Origin: Streptomyces sp. NBC_00376
GTDB lineage: Bacteria > Actinomycetota > Actinomycetes > Streptomycetales > Streptomycetaceae
Length of the DNA: 64,000 bases
Direction: 5' to 3'
NCBI RefSeq assembly: GCF_036077095.1
Contig: NZ_CP107960.1
Span: 434,001-498,000 of the forward strand
Shown here: piece after piece, positions 43,112 to 53,300 of the stretch
Numbering within the stretch: the stretch's first letter is position 1
Layout of the letters: each line of letters begins with the position of its first letter
Program-made: the position numbers and the translations under genes
The notes under the pieces: model-generated
Told to the model about the DNA's origin: nothing
Seen by the model: only the letters and a program-made list of their open reading frames with translations
Database searches by the model: none

Positions 43112-44728
43112 TCAGCCACGGTCCGGCAGGATCAGCAGTGCGTCCCCCACAGGGCGTTCACCGGCCGCGTCGGACGGGTTGTTGATCACTTCTCCGTCGA
43201 CCACCATCGTGGTCGACCCGCCGCCGTCGAGATTGACCGCGTCGCGCAGGCCGAGTGCCCTGGCCACGGCGGCGCTCTCGGGAATGCTCAGCCCGAGCGC
43301 ATCCGTGCTGCGTCCGTCGGCGGTGACGAACACGGTCCTGCCGGCGGTGTCCACCCCGGCGAGCGTGCGTGGATTGCGCTTGTGCACCCAGCCGTAGTAG
43401 AAGCTCGCGTTGCCGGGCTGCACCATTCCGTCGGTGGCAGGCGTGACGTGCAGCCGCCCGTCGCGGACCAGTTCGGGGCCGCCGTTGAAGATGCTGGTCG
43501 CCGGTGATGGGGAGACCTTGCGACCGCTGCCGTCCCGCAACGCCCCCTCTATGCGCAGAGGTCGGCCGACCCGCGCCAGGTCGGCCAGTTCGGCAACGCG
43601 TGTGCCGGTCGCCTGCACGGAGCTGCCGCCGGCCGGCAGCGATCCACCACGCGGTGAGCGGAGTTCGAGGACCCGTCCACGGGCGTCCGTTACGGTCTCC
43701 AGGCCGTCGCCCTGTGGTGTCCGCCGTCCGTAATCCGCCGTGAACGCCACGAGTTCGTCGCGGTCGGTGCAGGTCACGTCATGCAGGGGCAGCGAGGTCG
43801 GACTGTCGTCGGCGGTGCCGCCGCAGTTCCTGATCAACCCCGGTACGCGGTCGATACCGTCCAGGGGTTGCGACGCGCCCCGGCCGACAACCCGTCCCTT
43901 CCAGCTGAGCCGGGTGACCGCGCTGTGCCGACCGGAGTCGCGCATCACCAGACCGGGGCGCCCGTTCACCGGCTCGCTCAGTAGCCGTCCGTCGTAGACA
44001 CCGATGCCGGCCGGATCGCCCGGGGCTCCCGCGCTCGGGTCGAGGACGAAGAAGCCGCCGTTGACCGCCGCGGTCGCACCGGAGGCGGCTGCCAGCTCGC
44101 TGGTCTTCTCGCGGTTCTCCAGATCGGAACCGTACGATGCCTTGAGCCCGCCGCGGAACCGGTCCGGGTCGATGGTGAGCACGTCGATCCGCCACGGGCC
44201 ACGGTCCGCCGAATTCCCGTCCCAGCCGGTGTACACGACGGACCCTGCGTACCCGGCACCTCTGAGCCTGGTGCGCTCCGACGTCCCGGTGGACTGCGAG
44301 TCGAACTGCCCGACCCGGACCCGCCATCCGAGCGTTCCACCGGCGTGGTCGGCGACCGCCGGAGTCGTGACCTCCTCGACCCGGGCGTCAAAACCGTCCT
44401 CCTGCAAATCGGCAGCCAGCTCGTCGGCGCTCGCCCGGTCCTTCAGCGCCGTCGGCGGCGCGTCGGGGTCCGGGGAGGTGACGCCGCCGGGTATCGAGAC
44501 CTCGACCGTCCACGCAAGCGCCGGGGCGTCGGCACCGCGCACGATCCGCGTGAGCGTGACACCGGGCTGCAACGTCCGCGTGCTACGGGTCTCGGTCAAA
44601 CCGGCGGCGCCCAGCGGCAGGGCATGCGCCGGCCCCGGCCGCGGCTCGGAGGAAGCGGGTGCCGGCAGGGCGCCCACCACGGCGAAGAGGGCCAGTCCCG
44701 TACACGCACCGAGCCACTTGCTGTTCAC
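43112..44728 (-). CDS. Secreted phosphodiester glycosidase (NAGPA-like) protein
   Basis: A 538-residue exported protein with signal peptide WLGACTGLALFAVVGALPAPASS. A SPOR-like or winged region (DLQEDGFDARVEEV) precedes the NAGPA domain, which has the family pattern AAVNGGFFVLDPSAG and the C-terminal NLDGGGSTTMVVDG. NAGPA enzymes remove N-acetylglucosamine from phosphodiesters; bacterial relatives are thought to act on cell-wall polymers or exopolysaccharides. The GTG at 44728 has AAGGGGGGG upstream, fixing the start. Its promoter region lies next to the ALDH-tail repeat at 44836. Confidence 0.88.
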   Translation of the reverse strand: MNSKWLGACTGLALFAVVGALPAPASSEPRPGPAHALPLGAAGLTETRSTRTLQPGVTLTRIVRGADAPALAWTVEVSIPGGVTSPDPDAPPTALKDRASADELAADLQEDGFDARVEEVTTPAVADHAGGTLGWRVRVGQFDSQSTGTSERTRLRGAGYAGSVVYTGWDGNSADRGPWRIDVLTIDPDRFRGGLKASYGSDLENREKTSELAAASGATAAVNGGFFVLDPSAGAPGDPAGIGVYDGRLLSEPVNGRPGLVMRDSGRHSAVTRLSWKGRVVGRGASQPLDGIDRVPGLIRNCGGTADDSPTSLPLHDVTCTDRDELVAFTADYGRRTPQGDGLETVTDARGRVLELRSPRGGSLPAGGSSVQATGTRVAELADLARVGRPLRIEGALRDGSGRKVSPSPATSIFNGGPELVRDGRLHVTPATDGMVQPGNASFYYGWVHKRNPRTLAGVDTAGRTVFVTADGRSTDALGLSIPESAAVARALGLRDAVNLDGGGSTTMVVDGEVINNPSDAAGERPVGDALLILPDRG

Positions 44729-44835
44729 GTACCCCCCCTTGGAAAGAACTGCCCAGCTACGGTGCGTGCGGCAGCGGCCACCGGTCAAGACGTGTGCACG
44801 ACCTGCCTGTACGGCGACCACAACTCGACCGACGG

Positions 44836-44889
44836 CAGCAGACGAAGAACCTGCTCGTCTCGTACTCGCCGAAGAAGCCGGGCTTCTTC
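44836..44889 (+). repeat. Degenerate copy of the ALDH 3' end (putative attR / inner att)
   Basis: The frame reads QQTKNLLVSYSPKKPGFF, the tail of an ExaC-type aldehyde dehydrogenase in normal high-GC codons, with no other part of the gene attached. The 15-bp core (44836-44850) is identical to 28485-28499. The expected stop has become CAG. The surrounding 44729-45261 gap otherwise holds only the glycosidase promoter region; I see no other gene in it. Confidence 0.75.
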
Positions 44890-45261
44890 CAGGCGCACGT
44901 CCACATAGTTGCCGGCCTGGTTCCGGAAGAGTCGGCTGCCAGGTGCCACGTCGAGCCGTTCGCATGGGCACGCGCCTGCCCGAGGCAGCCGCCGCGTGAT
45001 CACCTCGGGCTCGACGCAGGGCACAGAGATCCCCGCGCGAAGGTCCTGACATGCCATTGGCTGGAGCAATGGTGGGCCCGAAGCGTTGCCGGGCAGCAGG
45101 ATGGACGTCTTGCCCACATCAGGTGCCGGGAGTCCCGCGTGTACAGGCTGTTTGAGTGGAGCCGCCAGGAGCAACGTCCGCATGCGGGCCCATACGGCGG
45201 CTTCGTCCTCCGGCCGGGCAGCGTCCGCGCTTGCGCCGCTCGCTCTGCGACGGAGTGAGCG

Positions 45262-46416
45262 GTGAGGTGGCCGGGCCGCCCTGGGGCGGCGAGTGGCCGG
45301 GCAGCGCCGCCCGACGGCGGCGGTCCGCAGGTGACGCCCGCGCCCGTGTGGATGCGGTGGCTGCCCGCCTTCTATGTCGCGGGCATCCTGGTGCTCGAAC
45401 CCCTCACGCCCGTGCAGTGGCCGGTGAGCTTCCTGCTCATCGCCCTCCCCGTGATCGCAGCCTTCGCCCACGGCCCCGCTGTCGTCGTCGGCGTCACCGT
45501 GTTCGCGATCGTCCTCGAAGGAGTCCTGGCCGGCACCCCGTGCTGCGCGGGCCGCCCGGTGAGCTACGTGTGGGAGCGTCACTACGTGGCCGCCTACCTG
45601 AGCACCGCTGTGGTCGGCGCCCTCGGAACACTCCTCGCTGCCCACCGGGTGCGCCGGGAACGCACTCTCGCCAATGTGCGCTTCGTGGCCGAGATCGCGC
45701 AGCATGTCCTGCTGAGCCCGGTCCCGCACCGCATCGGCCCACTTCTGGTCGAAGACCTCTACCTGTCCGCCGCTGCGGAAGCACGCATCGGCGGTGACCT
45801 GTACGAGGCCGTCCCCACCACGTACGGACTCCGCATTGTCATCGGCGACGTCCGCGGCAAGGGACTCCCCGCCGTCGAGACGGCCGCCACCCTCCTCGGA
45901 GCCTTCCGCGAGGCCGCCCACGACGAACCCGACCTCGCCGCCGTTGCCCGCCGGGCGGAGACAAGCATGAATCGCAGAGCCGCCCACCTGGCCGGAAGCG
46001 ACGTGGGCGAGCGTTTCGTCACGGCTGTCTTCGCCGAGATCCCCCGCCGTCACGTGGTCCGCGTGGTCAACTGCGGCCACCCCCCACCCCTCCTGATCCG
46101 CTCGGACGGGGTCACCGAACTGGAGTCGGCCGACCCCTCACCGCCCCTCAACCTGGGCATGCACCTCACAGAGGGCTACCGGGTCGACGAGTACCCCTTC
46201 GGTCCCGGAGACCAGTTGCTGCTCTACACCGACGGCGTCACCGAAGCACGTGACCGCACCGGGGCCTTCTACCCCCTCCGCCGGCGTGTCCTCTCCTGGG
46301 GCCCTCTCCAGCCCCGGGAACTCCTCGACCGCCTCCACCACGATCTCCTCATCTACAGCAACAACCACCTCCACGACGACACCGCGGCCCTCGCCATCTA
46401 CCACCTGCCCGAATAG
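45262..46416 (+). CDS. SpoIIE-type PP2C serine phosphatase with membrane N-terminus
   Basis: A 384-residue protein. Residues about 30-130 contain several hydrophobic segments (FLLIALPVIAAFAHGPAVVVGVTVFAIVL and an AAYLSTAVVGALGTLLA helix); residues about 160-384 are a SpoIIE phosphatase with the metal-binding Asp blocks GGDLYEAV and IGDVRGKG, and further DGVTE and DDTAAL blocks. Such enzymes dephosphorylate anti-sigma-factor antagonists in partner-switching cascades. The GTG has GGAGTGAG upstream. There is no adjacent anti-sigma or STAS gene, so the partner lies elsewhere. Confidence 0.9.
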   Translation: MRWPGRPGAASGRAAPPDGGGPQVTPAPVWMRWLPAFYVAGILVLEPLTPVQWPVSFLLIALPVIAAFAHGPAVVVGVTVFAIVLEGVLAGTPCCAGRPVSYVWERHYVAAYLSTAVVGALGTLLAAHRVRRERTLANVRFVAEIAQHVLLSPVPHRIGPLLVEDLYLSAAAEARIGGDLYEAVPTTYGLRIVIGDVRGKGLPAVETAATLLGAFREAAHDEPDLAAVARRAETSMNRRAAHLAGSDVGERFVTAVFAEIPRRHVVRVVNCGHPPPLLIRSDGVTELESADPSPPLNLGMHLTEGYRVDEYPFGPGDQLLLYTDGVTEARDRTGAFYPLRRRVLSWGPLQPRELLDRLHHDLLIYSNNHLHDDTAALAIYHLPE

Positions 46417-46708
46417 AAGTGCCCTGAAGATCTTGAAATCGCGCCCGTCTTTCAGCGGTTCATATCGGTCGCCCTCGTCCGCCGTCAGCGATGCCGACCG
46501 GTAGACACGCAAGCGCCTGCCTGGGGCAGTGCCCCCACGCGCCGAGCAGCGAGGACGCGTCGGAGGCGGCCTGGCCAGTCTGTGGGAGAAGGCCGACCAC
46601 GAGGTGACCGGCCTCGGCCGCGACGGCGGCCAGACCTGAGTGATCTGACACCTGCTCAAGACCTGTGCGGGCCAAGCCGACCGACCGCACCTTCCACGGA
46701 GGAATTCC

Positions 46709-46780
46709 ATGAACGAGAACAATCCCAGCGAGGCCGCCAAGGCGATCGTCCGCCGCAACACCGAGGAGGTACGCCAGTGA
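46709..46780 (+). pseudogene. N-terminal remnant of a SnoaL-like polyketide cyclase/ester cyclase gene
   Basis: A 23-codon open frame, MNENNPSEAAKAIVRRNTEEV..., begins with ATG behind an excellent GGAGGAATTCC site and ends at a TGA after 23 codons. The peptide resembles the N-terminal helix of SnoaL-like proteins, but the fold itself is missing. The rest of the 46417-46974 gap has no coding signal I can support. This is most likely a truncated gene; a genuine micropeptide cannot be excluded. Confidence 0.5.
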
Positions 46781-46974
46781 CGCGGAGGCCCCTGCCCCGG
46801 GCGGGATGATGGCAGCATAGACATCGGTCCCGGGACTCCACAGTGATCGCCTTGTGCACCACGCCTGCGAACGTGGCCTACCCCCCTGCCACCTCGGCTT
46901 GTAACCTCTGATCATATTGTTCACGGAAGACGACGGTTCGGGCACGCCGTCGCCTGTCTCCCACGGTGGGGCGA

Positions 46975-49923
46975 ATGTCAACCAGCGATTCCGACACACG
47001 CGACCTACCAGCGATCGCATCCCCCGGCTTGGTCGGACGCGAGCGCGACCTCGCCACTCTGAGAGCGGCGTTGTCCGCCCCGCCGGTGGTCGTGCTGGTC
47101 GAGGGCGAGGCCGGGATCGGTAAGAGCCGGCTGATCCAGGAGCTGCTCGCGGCGCATGCCCCGGCCCGGCAGCGGGTGCTGCTGGCGGCCTGCCCAGCTG
47201 TTCGCCGGCCCTTCACACTCGGGCCGGTGGTGGACGCGATCCGACCGGCGACCGAGGATGTCGCCGGGCTCGGCCTGAGCGGACTGGCGGGGGCGCTCCG
47301 GCCGTTGTTCCCCGAGTGGGCACCGTCGCTGCCGCCCACACCCGACCCGGCCGAAGACGCAGCGGCAGCACGACACCGACTCTTCCGGGCCATCGAGGAG
47401 ATCCTCGAACGGCTCGGCATCGGGTTGCTCGCGGTTGAGGACGTGCACTGGGCAGACGAGGCCACCCTGGAGTTTCTGCTGTTCCTGGCATCACGTCCGC
47501 GACAACAGGTCAGTCTGCTCGTGAGCTACCGCCCGGAGGAAATCGCGCCGGACTCTCTGCTGCTGCGGTTGTCGTCGCGGCAGCCGACGGGCGCGGCGCG
47601 GCTGCGGCTGTCGTTGGAGCCGTTGGACGTCCCGGGGACTGCCGCCATGGTGTCCTCGATGCTGGGTGGGGAACGGGTTTCCGACGAGTTCGCGACCATC
47701 CTGCACGACCGGACCGACGGGCTTCCGCTCGCGATCGAGGAATCCGTCCGGCTGATGTGGAACCACGGCGGCCCGACCCGGCGGGGTGACTCCTGGGCGC
47801 GGCAGCGGCTGCGTGAGATCGTGGTACCGCCGACGGTGCGGGATGTCGTACTGGAACGCAGCGTACGGCTCGGCCCGGCGGCACAGGCGGCGTTGCGCGC
47901 GGCCGCCGTGCTCACCGACCCCGCCCCCGAGGGCGCCGTCGTCGAGGTGATGGCTCCCGAAAGCGATCCGGCGAGCAGGCTGGCAGGCTTGGCGGAAGCG
48001 GTGGGTTCGGGGCTGCTGAGGGAGGACCCGCGCGGGCTCGTCTCGTTCCGGCACATGCTGGCGTGCCGCGCGGTGTACGAGGCGATTCCTGTGCCGCAGC
48101 GGCGGGCGATGCACCTGCGTGCCGCGCACGTCCTCGAAGGCGCCACTCCGTCCCCGGTCGCCCAGCTCGCGCGCCACTTCCGGGAGGCCGGCGACACGAC
48201 GGCATGGTGCCGGTACGCGGAACAGTCTGCCGACCTCGCCCTCGCCTCGGGTGACGATGCGACGGCGGTCATCCTGGTGCACGATCTGCTCACCAACGCC
48301 GATCTGCCACCCGCCGACGTGGTGCGGCTGACCAGCAAGGTTCCGTTCTGCCTGCTCAGCGGGCACGAACGCTACCGCGAACTGATGGACGCTCTCCGCC
48401 TCGTGCTGGACGCCGGCGAGCCGGCGCCGAGCGAGGCGGCGGAGATCCGCTTCCATGTCGCCCGGCTGCTGCAGCAGACGGAGGCGTTCGAGCAGTCCCG
48501 GATCGAGATGGAACGCGCACTGCCCGACCTCGGGCACGACCCGGCGAAGGCAGCCCGCGCAATGATGTTCCTCGGCCTGCCGTACGGGACGACGACACCC
48601 GCGGCCGAACACCTCAGGTGGCTGCGGCGCGTTGCGCAGGTGCCGGTCTCGATGGCGCCGGGGGACCGGCTGAGCATCCGGGTCGGGCGGGCGAGTGGGC
48701 TTTTGCTGCTCGGTGAGGAGGAGGGGTGGGTGGAGGCGGCGTTGATCGGCGATGACGCGTCCACCGCCGCGGAGAGGCAGCAGATCATGGTCGGCCAACT
48801 CAACGTTGGGCACATGGCGCTGATTTGGGGGAGGTACCCGGAGGCGAGGCGGGCGCTCACACTGGCCGCAGGGCTGGCCGACACGTATCAGTACCAGAAG
48901 CTCCGCGGGAAGGCGCAGGTGACACTGGCCCACCTGGACTGGCTCACCGGAGACTGGAACGGGCTGGCCGACCGGGCCGGATCGCTGGCCGGTGACGAGG
49001 AACTCCTGCAGCCGGTGAGCCGCCTGGCGCCGGCCATGGTCACCGGCTTGCTGTATGCGGCCCGCGGTGACCAGGACCGAGCGGACGAGTGCCTGCGGGT
49101 CGTCCTGGAACAAGCGGACCGACATGGCGGTGCGGAGTATTCCATCGAACCTGCCGGCGCCCTGGCCAGGCTCCGGCTCGGCGCGGGGCGCATCGACGAC
49201 GTGCTGCGGCTGACCGATGAGCCGATCCGTTTCCTGGAACACAAGGGCACCTGGATCTGGGCCACCGAACTCGCCCCGGTCCGGACCGAGGCGCTGCTCA
49301 TGGCCGGCCGCGCCGACGAAGCCGGCGACCTGGTCGACGCTTTCGCAGCGGGAGTGCGCGATCGCCGCTCACCCGGCCCGCATGCCGCCCTGTCCACCTG
49401 CAGGGCAATCCTGGCCCAGCATCAGGGCGATCCCCTCGGCGCCGCCGAACTGTTCGCGCGTGCGGCCGACGCGTGGCAGAGCCTTCCGCGGCCATACGAC
49501 GCCCTGCTCAGCCGTGAGCGGCAGGCCCACTGTCTGCTACGTGCGGACCAGTCCGATGCGGCCCTCTCCATCCTCACGGAAACCTTCCAGGGGTTGTCCA
49601 CCCTCGGCGCTCGTGGCGACGCCGAGCGCGTCATGCACACCCTGCGTGCAGCCGGTGTCGGGGTCAAGCGTCCGTCGTGGCACGGTGGACGGCGAAGCTA
49701 CGGCGATCAACTGTCCCCCCGGGAGCTCGACGTAGTCCGGCTGCTCGTCGGAGGCCGGACCAACCGGGAGATCGCCGGTGTCCTCATCCTGTCGCCGAAG
49801 ACGGTCGCGCGGCACGTGGAAGCAGCGATGCGCAAGCTCGAGGTGTCGTCCCGGACGGCGCTGGCCGTGAAGGTCGTCGAAGCCGGCGTCGTCGTCGACA
49901 GCCCGGCCGGCGCCCACCGTTAG
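46975..49923 (+). CDS. Large LuxR-family (LAL) transcriptional regulator with AAA ATPase
   Basis: A 982-residue regulator of the LAL type. The N-terminal AAA/NACHT-like ATPase has Walker A EGEAGIGKSRL and Walker B LLAVEDVHWADE; a long helical TPR-like middle follows; the C-terminus has a LuxR helix-turn-helix (LSPRELDVVRLLVGGRTNREIAGVLILSPKTVARHV...). The ATG at 46975 follows GGTGGGG; GTG 46966 is three codons earlier. LAL regulators are often pathway-specific activators in biosynthetic clusters. Here it stands alone between the SpoIIE gene and the subtilisin. Confidence 0.92.
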   Translation: MSTSDSDTRDLPAIASPGLVGRERDLATLRAALSAPPVVVLVEGEAGIGKSRLIQELLAAHAPARQRVLLAACPAVRRPFTLGPVVDAIRPATEDVAGLGLSGLAGALRPLFPEWAPSLPPTPDPAEDAAAARHRLFRAIEEILERLGIGLLAVEDVHWADEATLEFLLFLASRPRQQVSLLVSYRPEEIAPDSLLLRLSSRQPTGAARLRLSLEPLDVPGTAAMVSSMLGGERVSDEFATILHDRTDGLPLAIEESVRLMWNHGGPTRRGDSWARQRLREIVVPPTVRDVVLERSVRLGPAAQAALRAAAVLTDPAPEGAVVEVMAPESDPASRLAGLAEAVGSGLLREDPRGLVSFRHMLACRAVYEAIPVPQRRAMHLRAAHVLEGATPSPVAQLARHFREAGDTTAWCRYAEQSADLALASGDDATAVILVHDLLTNADLPPADVVRLTSKVPFCLLSGHERYRELMDALRLVLDAGEPAPSEAAEIRFHVARLLQQTEAFEQSRIEMERALPDLGHDPAKAARAMMFLGLPYGTTTPAAEHLRWLRRVAQVPVSMAPGDRLSIRVGRASGLLLLGEEEGWVEAALIGDDASTAAERQQIMVGQLNVGHMALIWGRYPEARRALTLAAGLADTYQYQKLRGKAQVTLAHLDWLTGDWNGLADRAGSLAGDEELLQPVSRLAPAMVTGLLYAARGDQDRADECLRVVLEQADRHGGAEYSIEPAGALARLRLGAGRIDDVLRLTDEPIRFLEHKGTWIWATELAPVRTEALLMAGRADEAGDLVDAFAAGVRDRRSPGPHAALSTCRAILAQHQGDPLGAAELFARAADAWQSLPRPYDALLSRERQAHCLLRADQSDAALSILTETFQGLSTLGARGDAERVMHTLRAAGVGVKRPSWHGGRRSYGDQLSPRELDVVRLLVGGRTNREIAGVLILSPKTVARHVEAAMRKLEVSSRTALAVKVVEAGVVVDSPAGAHR

Positions 49924-50335
49924 GCGAGCGCGGAAGCAAAGATGGGTCATCTGCCCAATCGTCCGGTAGCCAGTGCGCGAACAACACTCAACGGCATGGA
50001 ATCATTACATCCGCCTGTCGCCGTTCATCCCCCCGCGTCCGCACGGCTTCTGGCGCAGGGTCGAATCTGACGGATCGCCTCGACCGGTCCACCCCTCCTG
50101 ATTTTCCCGACGAGGCCGGGTTCCGGGGCGAACCCCGCAGGCCAGCCGACCAGTTCCAGCTCACTGCCGCCGCAGCGGGACGCGGCGTTCGTCGGCCGAC
50201 GCCACACCACCGATCGGCCCGAAGCAGCGCCGGCCGGCACCCACCGCATTCATCGCACCCGTTCGGCGTGATGCGCAACCCCCGCAACCGCGCGGTATCC
50301 GCGCGCATTCTCCCCTCAGAAAAGGTCTTTGCCGC
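49924..50335. other. 412-bp non-coding gap before the subtilisin gene
   Basis: I see no gene, hairpin or repeat of note here. It presumably holds the peptidase promoter. An AAAGG lies a few bases before the ATG at 50336. Confidence 0.4.
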
Positions 50336-53300
50336 ATGAGACAGTCACCACCGGCTGGGGCGTCCAGTTTCCCGGTCCACCTGGCCATGCCCGTATTCCG
50401 GCGCTTGCCACACCGCTCGCATCGGGCTCTCACGGCGCTGCTGGCCACGGCCTGCGTGGCCGGGGCGCTCGGCATCCCCACCGTCGCCGCCGCCGAAGCG
50501 CCGACCACCCGGGCGACCCAGTCGCAGCACAACGGCCCGGTCGTCGCCGCACACACGATCACCCTCGTCACAGGTGAGGTGGTCACGCTGGACCGCTACG
50601 CCAACGGCGTGCAGGCGGCAACGGTCGCGCCCGCGCCCGACGGCACCCCGGCGGCGTTCTCCACCATGAAGGTGGGCGACGAGGTCTACGTCATCCCTGA
50701 CAAGGCGCAGCCGTACCTTGCCGCGAACGAGCTCGACCGCGAGCTGTTCAACGTCACCAAGCTGGTCGAGTACGGCTACGACGACGCGCACCGCCGCGCA
50801 GTGCCGCTGATGGCGACCTTCGCGGGCGCGCGGGGCAAGGCGGGCAAGGCGCTCAAGCAGGCCGCGCCGACCGGTTCGGTGAAGGAGGACGAGCTGCCCA
50901 GCGCCAACGCGGTGGCGCTGCGCGCGAGCAAGAAGAAGGCGGCGACGTTCTGGGAGGCGGTCGACGACGACAGCGCCTCCGCCACGAAGGCACCGAAGCT
51001 CGCCGACGGCATCAAGAAGCTCTGGCTCGACCGGCCGGTGCAGGTGACGCTGGATCAGAGTGTGCCGCAGATCGGTGCTCCGGAAGCGTGGGCGAAGGGC
51101 TACGACGGCACCGGCACCAAGGTGGCTGTCCTCGACACCGGCCTCGACCCCACGCACCCCGATCTGGCGGGGCGGGTGAAGGAGACGCAGAACTTCACCG
51201 ACGACCCCGACGCGGTGGACCACCACGGTCACGGCACGCATGTCGCCTCGACCATCGCCGGTTCGGGTGCCGCGTCGGGCGGCAAGTACAAGGGTGTGGC
51301 ACCGGGCGCAGACCTGTACATCGGCAAGGTCCTCAACAGCGCCGGTGAAGGCCCCCAGTCGGGAATCATCGCCGGCATGGAATGGGCAGTGGCCCAGGGT
51401 GCGGACGTCGTCAGCATGAGCCTGGGCACAAACGCCCCCAGTGACGGCACCGACCCGATCAGCGAGGCCGTCGACCAGCTCACCGCGTCCTCCGGCGCAC
51501 TGTTCGTCATCGCGGCCGGCAACACGGGCCCCGGCAAGGCGACCGTGGGCTCGCCGGGTGCCGCGGATGCCGCGCTGACCGTCGGCGCGGTGTCCAAGCA
51601 GGACGAGCTCGCGAGCTTCTCCAGCCGCGGCCCGCTCAAGGACACCTTCGCCGTCAAGCCGGAGATCACCGCGCCGGGCGTGGGCATCGTCGCCGCGCGC
51701 GCCGCGGGCACCTCGATGGGTACCCCGGTCGACGCCGACTACACCGCGGCCAACGGCACCTCGATGGCCACCCCGCATGTGGCCGGCGCCGCGGCGATCC
51801 TCGCCCAGCGCCATCCGGACTGGACCGCTGACCGGCTCAAGCAGGTGCTGGTCGGCACCGCCAAGCAGGGCGCGTACACCGCCTACCAGCAGGGCGGCGG
51901 CCGGGTCGACGTACCCAAGGCCATCGACGCCACGGTCTACTCCAGCCCCGCCGTCGTCAGCATGGGCAAGAAGTCGGCCGAGAGCGCGCCGGTCGCCAAG
52001 ACGGTCAACTACGTCAACACCTCCTCCACGGACAAGACGCTGTCGCTCAGCCTGGCCTCTTCCGGGGAGACCGGGCCCGCACCGGACGGCACGTTCACGC
52101 TCAGCACCACCGGCGTGACGGTCCCGGCGAACTCCACGGCGAGCGTGACGGTGACCTACCACCCCGAGCTCGGCGCCACGGGCGACTACACCGGTGTCAT
52201 CACCGCCACCGCGACCGACGGCACCGCGATCCACACCACCGTCGGCGCGACGAAGGGGGTGCCCACCGTCGACCTCACCGTCGACACGATCGACCGGCAC
52301 GGAAACCCGGCGACCGGCGAGATTGCGGTGTTCGACCTGGACACGGGGGCTTTCCGCCAGGTCTTCCCCCAGGACGGAACCAAGACTGTCGCGGTGCCGC
52401 AGGGACGCTACTCCGTCATGGGTGTCGTACACACGAGGGACAAGGCCTCGTCCCTGGTCACGGACTACACCCTCGCCGGCGAGCCCGTCGTGGAACTGAC
52501 GGCGGACCGGGCGGTCACGCTGGATGCCCGGCTGGGCAAGGAGGTCAAGGTCGCCACGCCCAAGGAGTCCGAGGCGGACAACTTCAAGCTCGGGTACCGC
52601 CAGCAGCTCCCCGGCAAGCCGGGGATCGACTTCATGAAGCCTGCGGCTAGCCCGATCTGGAACCACACCTATGTGGTGCCCACCAAGCCGGTGACGCTCG
52701 GCACGTTCGAGTTCCACTTCCAGCAGCGCAGGTACTCGCCGGAAATCCGCGCGTCCTACGCCGGGCAGGGAGGCGCGCTCCCGCTTAAGCCGGTGGCCGA
52801 TGCGGCCCGGCTGTACGACCGCAGCACGCTCCAGGCGGTTGACGCCGGCATGGCACGGCCGGAGGACCTGGCCGGCAAGGACCTCAATGGCAAGCTCGCG
52901 GTCGTCACCCGCGAGAGCACCCCGTTCAGCTACACGAAGTCTGCCGAGCTGATCGCCGCAGTGGCCGATGCCGGCGCGAAGGCCGTGATCCTCGTCAACG
53001 ACCGGCCCGGCCCCTTCGCCACCGGCGTGTCGCGCTTCACCGGCACTGCCATCCCGGCCTGGTCCCTCACCCAGGACGAGGGCGCGGTGCTCTTCGGCCG
53101 GATGGCCGACGGTCCCACGCGGATCAACCTGCAGGGCATCACAGACGTCCCCCAGGTGTATAACATCGCGATGATGGTCCCCGGTGGGATTCCGGCCGAC
53201 CCCGTCGACGCGGTCACCGCGGAGAACTCGGCCGTGATGAAGTCCCACTACCGCAGCACCAAGGGCAGCGTGATCGGCGACGTCGACTCGGCGGTCCGCC

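Noticed and set aside
44790..44835. A DVCTTC peptide just before the 44.84-kb ALDH tail, recalling the ALDH active-site VCTC
   Set aside because: The distance and neighbours do not fit an ALDH gene with an internal deletion, and the resemblance is only four residues.
46460..47020. Minus-strand 186-residue frame between the SpoIIE and LAL genes
   Set aside because: It overlaps the LAL gene start and the SnoaL remnant; no family features were visible.
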